NCBI RefSeq assembly: GCF_002812705.1
Contig: NZ_CP025030.1
Coordinates: 1,240,001-1,304,000 of the forward strand
DNA: 64,000 nucleotides
Reading direction: 5' to 3'
Source of the DNA: Achromobacter spanius
GTDB lineage: Bacteria; Pseudomonadota; Gammaproteobacteria; Burkholderiales; Burkholderiaceae_B
Shown in pieces: positions 42,948 through 51,717 of this stretch. The notes under the pieces were generated by a model that was not told the origin of the DNA, did not search any database, and saw only the letters and a program-made list of their open reading frames with translations. The translations under genes were made by a program, and so were the position numbers. The first letter of the stretch is position 1. Each line of letters begins with the position of its first letter.

Positions 42948-43868
42948 TCAGCGCAGGACGAAGTCTTCAGGCACCGCGGCGTCCGGCAACGGGCGTACGC
43001 CCAGGCCTTCCAGCAGGTCGATCTCGATCACGCGCGCCAGGGCCGACAGCGGCAGGTCGTTCTCTTCCAGGCCGAACGGGTCTTCGAGCTCGTCGCCCAA
43101 GGCATCCAGCCCGAAGAAGGTGTAGGCGATGATGGTGACCGCCACGGGCGTCAGATATTCCAGCGTGCCCACCAGGCCGAAGGGCAGCAGCAAGCAGAAC
43201 AGCCAGGCCGTGCGATGCAGCAGCAGCGAATAGGCAAACGGACAGGGCGTGAACTTGATGCGTTCACAGGCGGCCTGGATGGCGGCGCACTGCGCCACGC
43301 GCTGGGTCAGCGCCTGGTAAAGAATGTCGCTGAGTTCGCCGCGCCGCAGGCAGCCCGCCAGGTCGCGGTTGATGGCCATGAGCAGCGCGTCCGGCACATT
43401 GCGGCAACCGGCAAGCGTGTCCAGCTCGTCCTGCTGCACCCAGGGGCGCACGGCCTGCACCATGTCCTGACCGCGCAGCCGCGCCGCCAGGCCGTAGCCG
43501 AAGCCGATGCAGCGCCGCACCAGCCGTTCCTGAATCGGGTTGGCCGTGCTGGCGGCCAGCAGCACCGCGCTTTCGCGGGCCAGGCTGCGCGCCTGCACGA
43601 TCAGGTCGCCCCATTGCTTGCGGGCTTCCCACCAGCGGTCATAGCAGACGTTGTTGCGAAAGCCCATGAAGACCGACAGGGCCAGGCCGAACAGCGAGAA
43701 GGGCACCGCCGTCAGGTGCGCGGGCGAGAACCATAGTCGGTGGTACATCCACACCACCACGCACGACAGCAGCGTGATGACAAGGATCTTGCCAAGAATG
43801 CGCGGGATGATGGAACCGCGCATCACAAAGAACAAAGCCAGCGCGGAAGGACGCGGACGGACGATCAT
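42948..43868 (-). CDS. bestrophin-like (UPF0187) membrane channel
   Basis: 306 aa from the ATG at 43868; an in-frame TTG at 43889 would add seven residues. Pattern of bacterial bestrophins: early helix then PFSLFGLALSVFMGFRNNVCYDRWWEARKQWG, the highly conserved FRNNxxYxRWWEAR block, and later LLPFGLVGTLEYLTPVAVTIIAYTFFGLDALGDELEDPFG. Bacterial homologues form pentameric ion channels, cation-selective in the one studied structurally. No functional partner nearby. Confidence 0.93.
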   Translation of the reverse strand: MIVRPRPSALALFFVMRGSIIPRILGKILVITLLSCVVVWMYHRLWFSPAHLTAVPFSLFGLALSVFMGFRNNVCYDRWWEARKQWGDLIVQARSLARESAVLLAASTANPIQERLVRRCIGFGYGLAARLRGQDMVQAVRPWVQQDELDTLAGCRNVPDALLMAINRDLAGCLRRGELSDILYQALTQRVAQCAAIQAACERIKFTPCPFAYSLLLHRTAWLFCLLLPFGLVGTLEYLTPVAVTIIAYTFFGLDALGDELEDPFGLEENDLPLSALARVIEIDLLEGLGVRPLPDAAVPEDFVLR

Positions 43869-43905
43869 GATGAAATCAACCAAGGACAAGGCGGCGCCAA
43901 CTATA

Positions 43906-43940
43906 CGCCTGTGATCCTGTCACAGGCGCGTCGATATAAT
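43906..43940 (+). promoter_or_regulatory. promoter with palindrome over the -35 region (SET gene)
   Basis: TATAAT at 43935-43940 is a perfect -10 box, 56 bp before the SET-gene ATG. The expected -35 position falls within a 9-bp perfect inverted repeat CGCCTGTGA / TCACAGGCG (43906-43914 and 43920-43928, 5-base spacer). It resembles a CRP site but has one base too few in the spacer. Likely promoter plus operator. Confidence 0.55.
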
Positions 43941-43995
43941 TCTGTTTCGTCTCGCGCGCCCCAACGCCTTCTTCAACGCCTTCCCCAACGCCTAC

Positions 43996-44514
43996 ATGAC
44001 CACCGAAGCCACCCCGATCAAGCCCTGGCATGTTGTTCGCCGCTCGAAGCTGCATGGCACCGGCGTCTTCGCCGCCCGCAAGATCCCCGCCGGCACGCGC
44101 ATCATTGAATACGGTGGCGCGCGCATCAGCGCCAAGGAAGCCGACCGGCGCCACCCGACCAACCCCGACGATCCCTTCCACACCTTCTTCTTCGCGCTCA
44201 GCTCCGGCCGCGTGATCGACGGCGGCGACGAAGGCAATGACGCCCGCTGGATCAACCACTCCTGTGAGCCCAACTGCGAGGCCCAGGAAGGCAAGCACGG
44301 CAAGCGCGTGTACATCGTCGCCTTGCAGGACATCGCGCGCGGCACCGAACTGTCATACGACTACGGCCTGGTCCTGGACGGCCGCATCACCAAGGCGCTG
44401 AAGGAAGGCTACCGCTGCCTGTGCGGCACGCCGCCGTGCCGGGGCACGATGCTGGCGCTGCCGAAAAAGAAGACGGCGACCAAATCCGCCCAAGCCGACA
44501 AATCCGTCCCCTGA
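43996..44514 (+). CDS. SET-domain protein-lysine methyltransferase-like protein
   Basis: 172 aa. A complete small SET domain: SKLHGTGVFAARKIPAGTRIIEYGG, the SAM pocket RWINHSCEPNCEAQ, the Tyr motif ELSYDYGL, and a post-SET Cys cluster CLCGTPPCRGTM. A Lys-rich tail follows (KKKTATKSAQADK). Eukaryotic SET enzymes methylate histone lysines; bacterial ones are known from several phyla but their substrates are mostly unknown. It stands alone, upstream of the FMN riboswitch. Lys/Ala-rich protein tails, as on topB here, are conceivable substrates. Confidence 0.92.
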   Translation: MTTEATPIKPWHVVRRSKLHGTGVFAARKIPAGTRIIEYGGARISAKEADRRHPTNPDDPFHTFFFALSSGRVIDGGDEGNDARWINHSCEPNCEAQEGKHGKRVYIVALQDIARGTELSYDYGLVLDGRITKALKEGYRCLCGTPPCRGTMLALPKKKTATKSAQADKSVP

Positions 44515-44605
44515 AAATCCGCGTTCACGTCCCGCCCGACCAGTTCCGCCATCCGCGCAGACAGGCGTACAATCGCCGATGTCGTTAACACGACATGCAG
44601 TACGT

Positions 44606-44752
44606 CTTCAGGGCGGGGTGTAATTCCCCACCGGCGGTATGCCATGCAATGTGGCGAGCCCGCGAGCGCCCGGCGTCCTTCACGGACATCGGGGTCAGCA
44701 GATCTGGTGAGATGCCAGAGCCGACGGTCATAGTCCGGATGAGAGAAGATGT
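44606..44752 (+). ncRNA. FMN riboswitch (RFN element)
   Basis: All conserved parts of the RFN element are visible in order: TCAGGGCGGGGTG, AATTCCCCACCGGCGGTAT, a variable arm ending in CCGCGAGCGC, GGTCAGCAGATCTGGTGAGA, GCCAGAGCCGACGGT, and TAGTCCGGATGAGAGAAGA. It lies 116 bp before ribB. FMN binding is expected to lower ribB expression; no classical terminator stem is clear after it, so control of translation or rho access is possible. Confidence 0.97.
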
Positions 44753-44867
44753 GCCGGCACAATACCCCGTCATCCAGGCGCCCATGCGCCTGGAAAGTCG
44801 TATTGCGTTCGGCTGTCGATTAGCCCTGAAACGTTTTTCGCCCACTTTATTTTGCGAGAGCGTTTCA

Positions 44868-45581
44868 ATGTCCACCCTCAATACCCCGCAGTCCCTTCCC
44901 AGCCTGGCTTCGCAACCCTTCGCCGCCCGTTTGCAGCGCGCGCTGCATCATCTGCGCCTGGGCCGTCCGGTCATCCTCATGGACGACTTCGACCGCGAGA
45001 ACGAAGCCGACCTGATCGTCGCGGCCGACAAGCTCACCGTGCCCGTCATGGCCCAGTTGATCCGCGACGGCAGTGGCATCGTCTGCCTGTGCCTGCCCGG
45101 CGAAACGCTGGACCGGCTGGAACTGCCGCCCATGGTCACGCGCAACCAAAGCCGCTTCGCCACCGCCTTCACCGTGTCCATCGAAGCGCGCGAAGGCGTC
45201 AGCACCGGCGTGTCGGCGGTTGACCGCGTCACCACTATCCGCGCCGCCATCTCGCCGTCGGCCCAAAGCGACGACATCGTCAGCCCCGGCCACGTGTTCC
45301 CGCTGCGTGCGCAACCCGGCGGCGTGCTGACGCGGCGTGGTCATACCGAAGGCTCGGTGGACCTGGCCGTGCTGGCCGGCCTGCGCCCCGCCGGCGTGCT
45401 GTGCGAACTGATGAACGCCGACGGCACCATGATGCGCGGCGCCTCGCTGGAACGTTACGCGGCCCAGCACGGCCTGGTTGCGCTGACCATTGCGGAACTG
45501 GCCGACCACCTGCAGAGGCTGAAAGACGGCAACGCCGAAACCGTGGACGACGAAGTCCTGGAAATGGCCGCCACCGTCTAA
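44868..45581 (+). CDS. ribB: 3,4-dihydroxy-2-butanone 4-phosphate synthase
   Basis: 237 aa from the ATG at 44868. Makes the four-carbon unit of riboflavin from ribulose 5-phosphate. Motifs: [13 protein letters not shown] (acidic metal/substrate loop, where the family has VDDEDRENEGDLI), [40 protein letters not shown] (the RxGHTEAxVDL region) and [13 protein letters not shown]. The GTP-cyclohydrolase-II domain often fused in RibBA proteins is absent. Directly controlled by the FMN riboswitch upstream. Confidence 0.96.
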   Translation: MSTLNTPQSLPSLASQPFAARLQRALHHLRLGRPVILMDDFDRENEADLIVAADKLTVPVMAQLIRDGSGIVCLCLPGETLDRLELPPMVTRNQSRFATAFTVSIEAREGVSTGVSAVDRVTTIRAAISPSAQSDDIVSPGHVFPLRAQPGGVLTRRGHTEGSVDLAVLAGLRPAGVLCELMNADGTMMRGASLERYAAQHGLVALTIAELADHLQRLKDGNAETVDDEVLEMAATV

Positions 45582-45668
45582 GGCAAGCGGCATTCCGGCG
45601 GGCCGCAGCCACGCGCGGCCCCGCGCCGGGCTAGCGAACCACCGGGCTGGTGCCAGCGGGTCGCCGGG

Positions 45669-46866
45669 CTACAGCCACACAGGACGTCGCAGCGCCAGGG
45701 CCACGAACACCGCGGCCAGCGCGCATGCGCCGCCCATCGCATACACGGCGCCAACGCCTTGCGCGCCGGCCAGCCCGCCCGCCACCGGGCCGCTGATACC
45801 CAGCGCCACATCCAGAAACGCCACATACGCCCCCATGGCCGCGCCACGGCTTGCCGCCGGCACGCGCCGCACGGCTTCGACACCGAACGCCGGGAACGCC
45901 AGCGAATAGCCCGCACCGGTCAGGCATGCGCCGGCATACGCCCACATCGGCGTTGCGCTTTGCCAGATCAGCCACTGGCCCGCCGCCTCGATCAGCACGC
46001 ACACCAGCGCCACGCGCGCGCCACCCAACTTGTCAGGCAGACCCGCGAAGAAAACGCGGGCAAGAATGAAGCCCACGCCGAACGCGCTGAACATCCATCC
46101 CGCGCCGTCCCAGCCGCGTTGCACAAACAGCAGGCTGACAAACGCGGTGATCACGCCGAATCCCACGCTGGTCAGGGCCAGCCCCAGACCGGGTAGCAGC
46201 ACCATGCCCAGCACCCGGTAGAAGGGCGTGCGCACTCCACCCAGCGGCGCGCTGCGGCAGCACCAGCGCCAGCGCCGCCAACGGAATCACGACCGTTGCC
46301 CACGCCAGGCCCGCGAAGCCTGCATAGGCATACAGCCGCATGCCGGCGGGTGCGCCCAAGGCATAGGCGGCGTAGATGGCGACGCCCACCCAGGCCATGA
46401 CGCGGCCCGCGTTCTGCGGCCCCACGCGGCCCACGCCCCAGCTCAGCGCACCGGTGACGATCAGGCTTTCGGCGCATCCCATCAGCGCACGGCCCGCCAA
46501 CAGCGCCGTCAGCGCCCCTTGCGGCCGCGCCGACAACATGTCGGCCAACACATACAGCACACCCGCCGCCGTCCCCAGCAGGCATCCGATCACCACCGCC
46601 CGCTTGGCGCCGTGGCGATCAGCCAGCGCACCGGCATAGGCGCGCGACAGCAGGGCGGCGGCAAACTGCAGGCCGGCCACCACGCCCACCACCAGCGCGC
46701 TCATCATCAGCGTGCCGGTCACGTAGAGCGGCAAGACCGGCATCGGCAGGCCGACCATGAAAAATGCAATGAACACCACCACAACCAACGGCGACAACTG
46801 CACAAAAACAGAGCGCACGGGTTCGCGGGCCGTGGGCGCAGCCCCAGCCGTCGATACATTCGACAT
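45669..46866 (-). pseudogene. MFS transporter (YfcJ/YhhS-like), frameshifted
   Basis: The first ~208 codons from the ATG at 46866 encode helices 1-6 of an MFS pump (VGLPMPVLPLYV, ALADRHGAKRAVVIG). The frame then changes at a GGG run (plus-strand 46240-46242), after which the rest (GGVRTPFYRVLGMV...GYSLAFPAFGVEAVRRVP) continues in another frame to 45669. Removing one G restores a single chain of about 398 aa, the normal family size. Either a natural frameshift or a sequencing error. It is divergent from a TetR regulator, its presumed repressor. Confidence 0.8.
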
Positions 46867-46888
46867 GAGAAATCCTTGATAGGGTTGT

Positions 46889-46988
46889 GGCAATCTGAAA
46901 CCATCATGGAGAATTCGTCGATGGCATAATCCGCGCTTGCGGGTAAACAATCAGATTGCCTGCCATGAATTTTATGAGCCATTGCTCA
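46889..46988. promoter_or_regulatory. inverted repeats between MFS and TetR genes
   Basis: GGCAATCTGA (46889-46898) is perfectly repeated in inverse as TCAGATTGCC (46951-46960), 62 bp centre to centre. A separate short dyad TGAGC-CATT-GCTCA lies at 46975-46988. All are between the divergent MFS and TetR starts and are candidates for TetR operators. Confidence 0.5.
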
Positions 46989-47016
46989 GGTTTGATACTC
47001 GCCTTTCCACGCATCC

Positions 47017-47676
47017 ATGACTGCTATCCCTCAGCCCCGAAAATCGCCGCGCCAGCTCAGGTCCCAGCACACCGTCGACACGATCCTGCAAGCCACGGCT
47101 CGCATTCTGGCCACGCACGGCTATGCCGGCACCAACACCAATCTGATCGCCGAAACAGCTGGGGTCAGCGTCGGGTCGCTGTACCAGTATTTTCCGAACA
47201 AGAACGCGCTGATCGCCGCGCTGCATCAGCGCCACGACAACGACATGCTGGATGTCATCGACGAGGTGCTGAACAGCAACCCCGCCGCGACGCTGAAGCA
47301 GCGCGTGGCGGCCATCGTGCAGGCCATGCTGCACGCGCACCTGCTGGAACCGGCCTTGCACCGGGTGCTTGAACGCGAGTTTCCGCTGTTCGATACGCCG
47401 CGCGACCACAGCCTGGCCGACCAGGATATCCACCGCCGCATGCGGCACTTGCTGGAACTGCATCGGGCCGAGATCGCGCAACAGGACCGCGACCTGGCCA
47501 CCTATGTGGTGCTGCGCATCATGGAATCGTTGGTGCATGCGGCGGCGTTGGAGCCGCCCGTGGGCTTTTCCACCGAACAGCTTGAGCAAGCCGTGGTAGA
47601 CGCGGTGATGGGGTATCTGGGCACGCCTGCGGCCACTACGGCCAAGAAGCCGGCGCGCAAAAAGGCGGCGAAATAG
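47017..47676 (+). CDS. TetR family transcriptional regulator
   Basis: 219 aa. N-terminal HTH: TVDTILQATARILATHGYAGTNTNLIAETAGVSVGSLYQYFPNKNALIAAL, a very typical TetR DNA-binding domain. The C-terminal ligand domain is of the AcrR-like type. The end is a Lys/Ala-rich tail (AKKPARKKAAK) of the kind seen on topB. Divergent from the MFS gene, suggesting a drug-responsive repressor. Confidence 0.94.
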   Translation: MTAIPQPRKSPRQLRSQHTVDTILQATARILATHGYAGTNTNLIAETAGVSVGSLYQYFPNKNALIAALHQRHDNDMLDVIDEVLNSNPAATLKQRVAAIVQAMLHAHLLEPALHRVLEREFPLFDTPRDHSLADQDIHRRMRHLLELHRAEIAQQDRDLATYVVLRIMESLVHAAALEPPVGFSTEQLEQAVVDAVMGYLGTPAATTAKKPARKKAAK

Positions 47677-47700
47677 CGGCTAGGGATTACCGCTTGGCGA

Positions 47701-48210
47701 TCACCGGCTGGCCTCTGCCGCCATCAGGGCCAGGCAGTCCGAGGCCTTGCCCACCACGATGCGCGCGCTGCACGCCAGCATCAGGTTCAGGTTCAGGCCG
47801 AAGTCTTCCACCGTAAGGCCCTCGGCATCCACCATGCGCGATGCGCCGTCGTCCGCCGCCGCCCCCACCGCCACCTGATCGATCAAGGACCCGGCCTGGC
47901 TGGTGTAGCCCCAGACCGGCTTGCCGCAGGCGATGGCATAGCCCACTTCAAAGGCCGTGCCCGAATCCGGTTCGGCGCCGCGAAAGGTATTCAGGTTGGC
48001 CATCACCATGTCGGCGCGGCGGATCAACGCGACGTTTTCGCGATAGATCCATTGCGCCAGCGCGGGCCCCGACAAGTCCGGGGGCGCCGCATTGTCCAAG
48101 GGAAACAGGCCGTCGAACCCGTAGGTGGCGCATAGCGCCTTCAGGCGCTGGCCATGCGCCACGGCATCGGGCAGGAATACGTCGAACCCCGCGAGATACA
48201 CACTGCGCAT
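47701..48210 (-). CDS. nucleoside 2-deoxyribosyltransferase-like protein
   Basis: 169 aa. Start YLAGFDVFLPDA matches the family's YLAGP.VF.P, with the Asp in IRRADMVMANLNTFRGAEPDSGTAFEVGYAIACGKPVWGY; the Glu of FEVGYA is the expected nucleophile. Such enzymes move deoxyribose between nucleobases or hydrolyse deoxynucleotide analogues. Its ATG shares one base with the stop of the flavin-reductase-like gene upstream, so the two are coupled. Confidence 0.9.
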   Translation of the reverse strand: MRSVYLAGFDVFLPDAVAHGQRLKALCATYGFDGLFPLDNAAPPDLSGPALAQWIYRENVALIRRADMVMANLNTFRGAEPDSGTAFEVGYAIACGKPVWGYTSQAGSLIDQVAVGAAADDGASRMVDAEGLTVEDFGLNLNLMLACSARIVVGKASDCLALMAAEASR

Positions 48211-48797
48211 CAGGGCTGCTCCGGTTCTGAAACGGGTTCTGAAACGTTAAACGGCTGGCCGGTGGTAAAGAAGGAACCGCCCGCCAGGTAATGGATGGAA
48301 CGCCGCTCGTCCGCCGGAAAGTGCCAGCGGTTTTGCGAGAACACGTCCGGCGCGGCCCAGGCGGCGACGACTTCGCCAATGAACAAATCATAAGCCTGTT
48401 GGTTGTGCGGCTCGGGCACCACCTTGCATTCCAGCCAACCCAGGCAGTCGCTGACGAGCGGCGCGCCGATCTTGCTGGCCGCAAACGTGTTCAAGCCGCA
48501 GGCCGCGAACTTGTCTTCGTCCCGGCCCGTTTCCGAACCCACTTTCAGCGTGGCGGCGGCCTGCGCGCGTGAAGGAATGCACAGCGCGAATTCGCCGGAG
48601 GCTTCGATCAGTTCGCGCGTGTAGGTGTTCTTGTCCACCACCACCAGCATCTTGGGCGGATTGAAATCCAGGGGCATCGCCCAGGCAGCGGCCATGACGT
48701 TGCGGGCCGCGCCGTGGGCGCTGGTGACGAGCACCGTCGGGCCATGGTTCAAAAGCAGGTAGGAGCGAGGCAGATCGACGGGTTCGATGTTGGACAT
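48210..48797 (-). CDS. flavin reductase-like FMN-binding split-barrel protein
   Basis: 195 aa. The split-barrel flavin-binding pattern is visible in PTVLVTSAHGAARNVMAAAWAMPLDFNPPKMLVVVDKNTYTRELIEASGEFALCIPSR. Proteins of this family reduce FMN/FAD with NAD(P)H or bind FMN as part of an oxygenase. The C-terminal half includes HYLAGGSFF, a common ending. It leads the nucleoside-deoxyribosyltransferase-like gene. The substrate link between the two is not evident. Confidence 0.9.
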   Translation of the reverse strand: MSNIEPVDLPRSYLLLNHGPTVLVTSAHGAARNVMAAAWAMPLDFNPPKMLVVVDKNTYTRELIEASGEFALCIPSRAQAAATLKVGSETGRDEDKFAACGLNTFAASKIGAPLVSDCLGWLECKVVPEPHNQQAYDLFIGEVVAAWAAPDVFSQNRWHFPADERRSIHYLAGGSFFTTGQPFNVSEPVSEPEQP

Positions 48798-48838
48798 GGA
48801 CGTTGCAGGGTGGGGTTGCCGGCTTCAGATTGCCGGCT

Positions 48839-49450
48839 TCAATACCCGACCGTGAAGCGGCGGCGGGAATGTTTGGGGGATTCGATTTCGTCGGCCAACG
48901 CAATCGCGTAGTCTTCCATCGAGATCCAGCTTTTGCCTTCCTCGTCGGCCAGCAGGAAGTCATCGCCGACCCGGAATGCCCCGGTACGCTCGCCGGGTTC
49001 AAACATGGCCGATGGCGACAGGAAGGTCCAGTTCAGCACTTTTTCCTGACGCAGCGTGTCCAGGAAGACCACGCCCGCGCGGGCCTCGGGCTTGTAGGCG
49101 TCCGGAAATTCAGGGGTGTCGATCAGCAGCGTGCCGGGCGCCACTTGCAGGCTGCCCGCGCCGCCCACCACCAGCAGGCGCGGCACGCCCGCGTTCTTCA
49201 CGGCGGCCAGCAAGGGCTTGGCGTCGGTGGACACAAAGCGCGTGGCGCTGACCACCGCGTCGTGGCCGGTCAGGAGTGGGGTCAGGGTTTCAGGGTCGGT
49301 GGCATCGCCCTGTTGCACGGTCAAGCCTGGCTGGGTGTTGACGTCGGCCGGGTTGCGGGCGATGCCCGTCACCTGGTGGCCGCGCTTGAGCAACTCGTCC
49401 GCCACGCGCGAACCCACTCGGCCCGAAATGCCGATCAATGCGATTTTCAT
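48839..49450 (-). CDS. NAD(P)H-binding atypical SDR (NmrA/YwnB-like)
   Basis: 203 aa from the ATG at 49450. N-terminal dinucleotide fold MKIALIGISGRVGSRVADELLKRGHQVTGIARNP with GxxGxxG (GISGRVG), followed by VVGGAGSLQV and LNWTFLSPSAMFEPGERTG, the pattern of small NAD(P)H-binding reductases and redox sensors. It lacks the classical SDR Tyr/Lys pair. The stop codon lies in the second of two direct copies of TTGCCGGCTTCA (48816-48827 and 48830-48841), a small local duplication. Confidence 0.9.
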   Translation of the reverse strand: MKIALIGISGRVGSRVADELLKRGHQVTGIARNPADVNTQPGLTVQQGDATDPETLTPLLTGHDAVVSATRFVSTDAKPLLAAVKNAGVPRLLVVGGAGSLQVAPGTLLIDTPEFPDAYKPEARAGVVFLDTLRQEKVLNWTFLSPSAMFEPGERTGAFRVGDDFLLADEEGKSWISMEDYAIALADEIESPKHSRRRFTVGY

Positions 49451-49539
49451 GGTCTTGCTCCTTAAGCGGGAACCGGGGCGGCTGGCGGCGCACCACGCGC
49501 CTTTGCCCTGCGCCGCCCCGAATTCGGCAATCCATACTA

Positions 49540-49555
49540 TTCGGTCAAATCCGAA
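49540..49555. promoter_or_regulatory. dyad TTCGG-TCAAAT-CCGAA
   Basis: A perfect 5-bp inverted repeat with a 6-base spacer, about 90 bp upstream of the NmrA-like ATG. It sits in the 199-bp gene-free stretch 49451-49649, which also has TGCAT/ATGCA around 49595-49614. Possible operator; no adjacent regulator gene. Confidence 0.35.
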
Positions 49556-49649
49556 CAAAAAACCCAATAGAACCGACGAGTTTTTTGCAATCCATGCATC
49601 AATACATCAATGCAGCAGTGGCTCAAGACCGCAGCCCCGGGGCTGCAAC

Positions 49650-50576
49650 TCAAGCCGCCGCGCGCTGCGCTTGATAGACCTGCAAGTGCGAATAGGCCAC
49701 GCGCAGATACGTCGCATCCACGCCCAAGGTACGGGCACGGTTGACCATGTCGCCCACGATGTGATCGGCCTCGACCGGCAGGCCTTGGCGCAAATCGCGG
49801 AACATGGACGCCGTCATGGGCTGCGTGCGGTCGCTGATCAGGTTCTGCACGAACGCATCGGCTTCAGGGCGCACGGCATGACCGGACGCCGCCGCCACGG
49901 ACTGCGATTCCTGCAACAGGCTTTTCAGGATATCGATGCCGTCATCGGTGGACGCGATCTGACCGATCGAGCCGCGCATCAGACACGTGGCGGCGGCCAG
50001 CGTGGTCAGCATGACGTACTTTTCCCACATGTCCTGATGGATGTCTTCGCTTAGGCGGCTGACGTATTCGCCCCCGGCCAGCGCCTGCTCCAACGCCACG
50101 CAACGCTCACTACGGGCAGGGCCGGCGCGTTCGCCAAAGACAATATTCGCGTGCTTGCCCAGGTGCACCACTTCACCTTCCGGGCCCAGCGTGGCGTTGA
50201 TCTGGCACAGGCCGCCCAGCACGCGATGCGGCTCGAACTCGCGATCCAGCACGTCGTATTGCAGCACGCCGTTCATGATGGGCAACACCGCCGTGTCGGG
50301 GCCGACCGCGGGGCGGATGGCGTCGATGGCGCTGGCCAGGTCATACGCCTTGCAGCTCAGCACAATCACGTCATACGCGCCCTGCAAGGTCTGTTGCGTG
50401 ACCAGCTTCGGGTGCAGCGTGACATCGCCAAGCGGGCTCTGGATGCGCAACCCTTGTTCACGCATCCGAGCCGCGCGCGGTTCGCGCACCAGAAAGGTCA
50501 CATCCGCGCCAGCCTGCGCCGCGCGTCCGCCAAAATATCCACCGGTGCCGCCAGCACCCAAGAACAACAACCGCAT
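49650..50576 (-). CDS. panE: 2-dehydropantoate 2-reductase (ketopantoate reductase)-like
   Basis: 308 aa. NADPH-binding start RLLFLGAGGTGGYFGGRAAQAGADVTFLVR (GxGGxGGxxG) and the catalytic Lys regions SCKAYD and MWEKYVMLTTLAAATCLMRGSIGQI of the PanE/ApbA family. It would reduce ketopantoate to pantoate for coenzyme A. Many betaproteobacteria have several paralogues, so the exact substrate is uncertain and the symbol is given for the family. Confidence 0.88.
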   Translation of the reverse strand: MRLLFLGAGGTGGYFGGRAAQAGADVTFLVREPRAARMREQGLRIQSPLGDVTLHPKLVTQQTLQGAYDVIVLSCKAYDLASAIDAIRPAVGPDTAVLPIMNGVLQYDVLDREFEPHRVLGGLCQINATLGPEGEVVHLGKHANIVFGERAGPARSERCVALEQALAGGEYVSRLSEDIHQDMWEKYVMLTTLAAATCLMRGSIGQIASTDDGIDILKSLLQESQSVAAASGHAVRPEADAFVQNLISDRTQPMTASMFRDLRQGLPVEADHIVGDMVNRARTLGVDATYLRVAYSHLQVYQAQRAAA

Positions 50577-50666
50577 TCGTCTCTCCTGTAGCCGCCCGCC
50601 TGTTTTGCGGGCTGATACGGAATTATGCGCTTGGCGCGGAACATCGCCCAGCCCAAGCCCGGCGAC

Positions 50667-51581
50667 TCAAGCCTCGTGATTGCGTTCCATCCACGCTTCA
50701 AAGCCACCCCGCAGCGCCCAGGTCTTTGGATACCCCGCCGCGCGCAGGCGCGAGGCCAGCAGCGCGGCCGAGACCTCGTTGGGGCAGGCGCAATAGACCA
50801 CGATGTCGGACTCCAGCGCTTGCGGGTCCAGCGTGGGCAAGGGCGCCTTCAGGTCCACGGCGATGGCGCCGGGTATGCGCGCGGCGTCGCCTTGCGCGTC
50901 GGGCCGTACATCGAAGACCAGCGTGTTGCGGCCGTCCTGGCGCCATTGCATGAGCTCGTCGACGGACACGCGGGGAATGACGCGCAGGCTGCGCAACAAA
51001 AGCCGGCGGCGCAGGAAACGCGCCAGGATGTAAATCGCCAGCACCGCCGCCAGCACGCCCAGCCCCGTCGGGCCGTAGGTGCCCAGCACGTCGAGCACAT
51101 CATTGATCACGCTGTGGAACAGGCCGCCCAACAACAAGGCGGAGCCCGCCCAGATCATGGACCCTGCCAGGTCATAGAGCAGGAAGCGGCGATAGGCCGT
51201 GCCGGTCAGGCCCGCCATGACGGTGGACAGCGCGCCCGCGCCGGGCAGGAACTTGCAGACCAGCAAGGCCCGCACCCCGATGCGCAAATACAGCCGCTGC
51301 GTCTGGCGGATGCAGGAGTCCTGCGACAAGGACATCTTGCACACCACGCCCAGCAACCGCGCGCCATAGCGCCGGCCCGCCACATACCAAAGCGTGTCGG
51401 CCAACAGGCAGGCCACGGTGGCGGCCAGCCAGGGCGTCAGCCAACCCGCCGCGCCGCCCAACGCGCCCGCCGCGATCAGCATAGGGTAGGCAGGGACGGG
51501 CAAGCCCGCTTGTTCGACCAGGACGTTGGCGAACACCAGCCACCCGCCGTATTGCTCGAGCAGCAATTGAATGTCTTGCAT
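50667..51581 (-). CDS. DedA-family membrane protein fused to a rhodanese domain
   Basis: 304 aa. Residues ~1-195 are a DedA/SNARE-associated membrane protein (GLPVPAYPMLIAAGAL; CKFLPGAGALSTVMAGLTGTAYRRFLLYDLAGSMIWAG). Residues ~210-300 form a cytosolic rhodanese module (NTLVFDVRPDAQGDAARIPGAIAVD; catalytic Cys in VVYCACPNEVSA). DedA proteins are implicated in lipid flipping and membrane-potential tolerance; rhodaneses carry sulfur or sense thiols. The fusion implies a membrane function tied to a sulfur or redox input. Confidence 0.93.
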   Translation of the reverse strand: MQDIQLLLEQYGGWLVFANVLVEQAGLPVPAYPMLIAAGALGGAAGWLTPWLAATVACLLADTLWYVAGRRYGARLLGVVCKMSLSQDSCIRQTQRLYLRIGVRALLVCKFLPGAGALSTVMAGLTGTAYRRFLLYDLAGSMIWAGSALLLGGLFHSVINDVLDVLGTYGPTGLGVLAAVLAIYILARFLRRRLLLRSLRVIPRVSVDELMQWRQDGRNTLVFDVRPDAQGDAARIPGAIAVDLKAPLPTLDPQALESDIVVYCACPNEVSAALLASRLRAAGYPKTWALRGGFEAWMERNHEA

Positions 51582-51717
51582 GGATCTTCCGGCATGCCGC
51601 GCCGCGCGGCCGAAGCAGCGATTTTAATGGCGTGGCCACCCGCGCAACGGTTTGTCGGAGTCGCCGATAGGGGAACAGTGCGTTTTGCCGGCGCGTGTCC
51701 ATCCCATGAAACGGCGG

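Noticed and set aside
45600-45621. 7-bp stem GGGCCGC/GCGGCCC after ribB
   Set aside because: No T run and an 8-base loop; common by chance in this GC-rich sequence.
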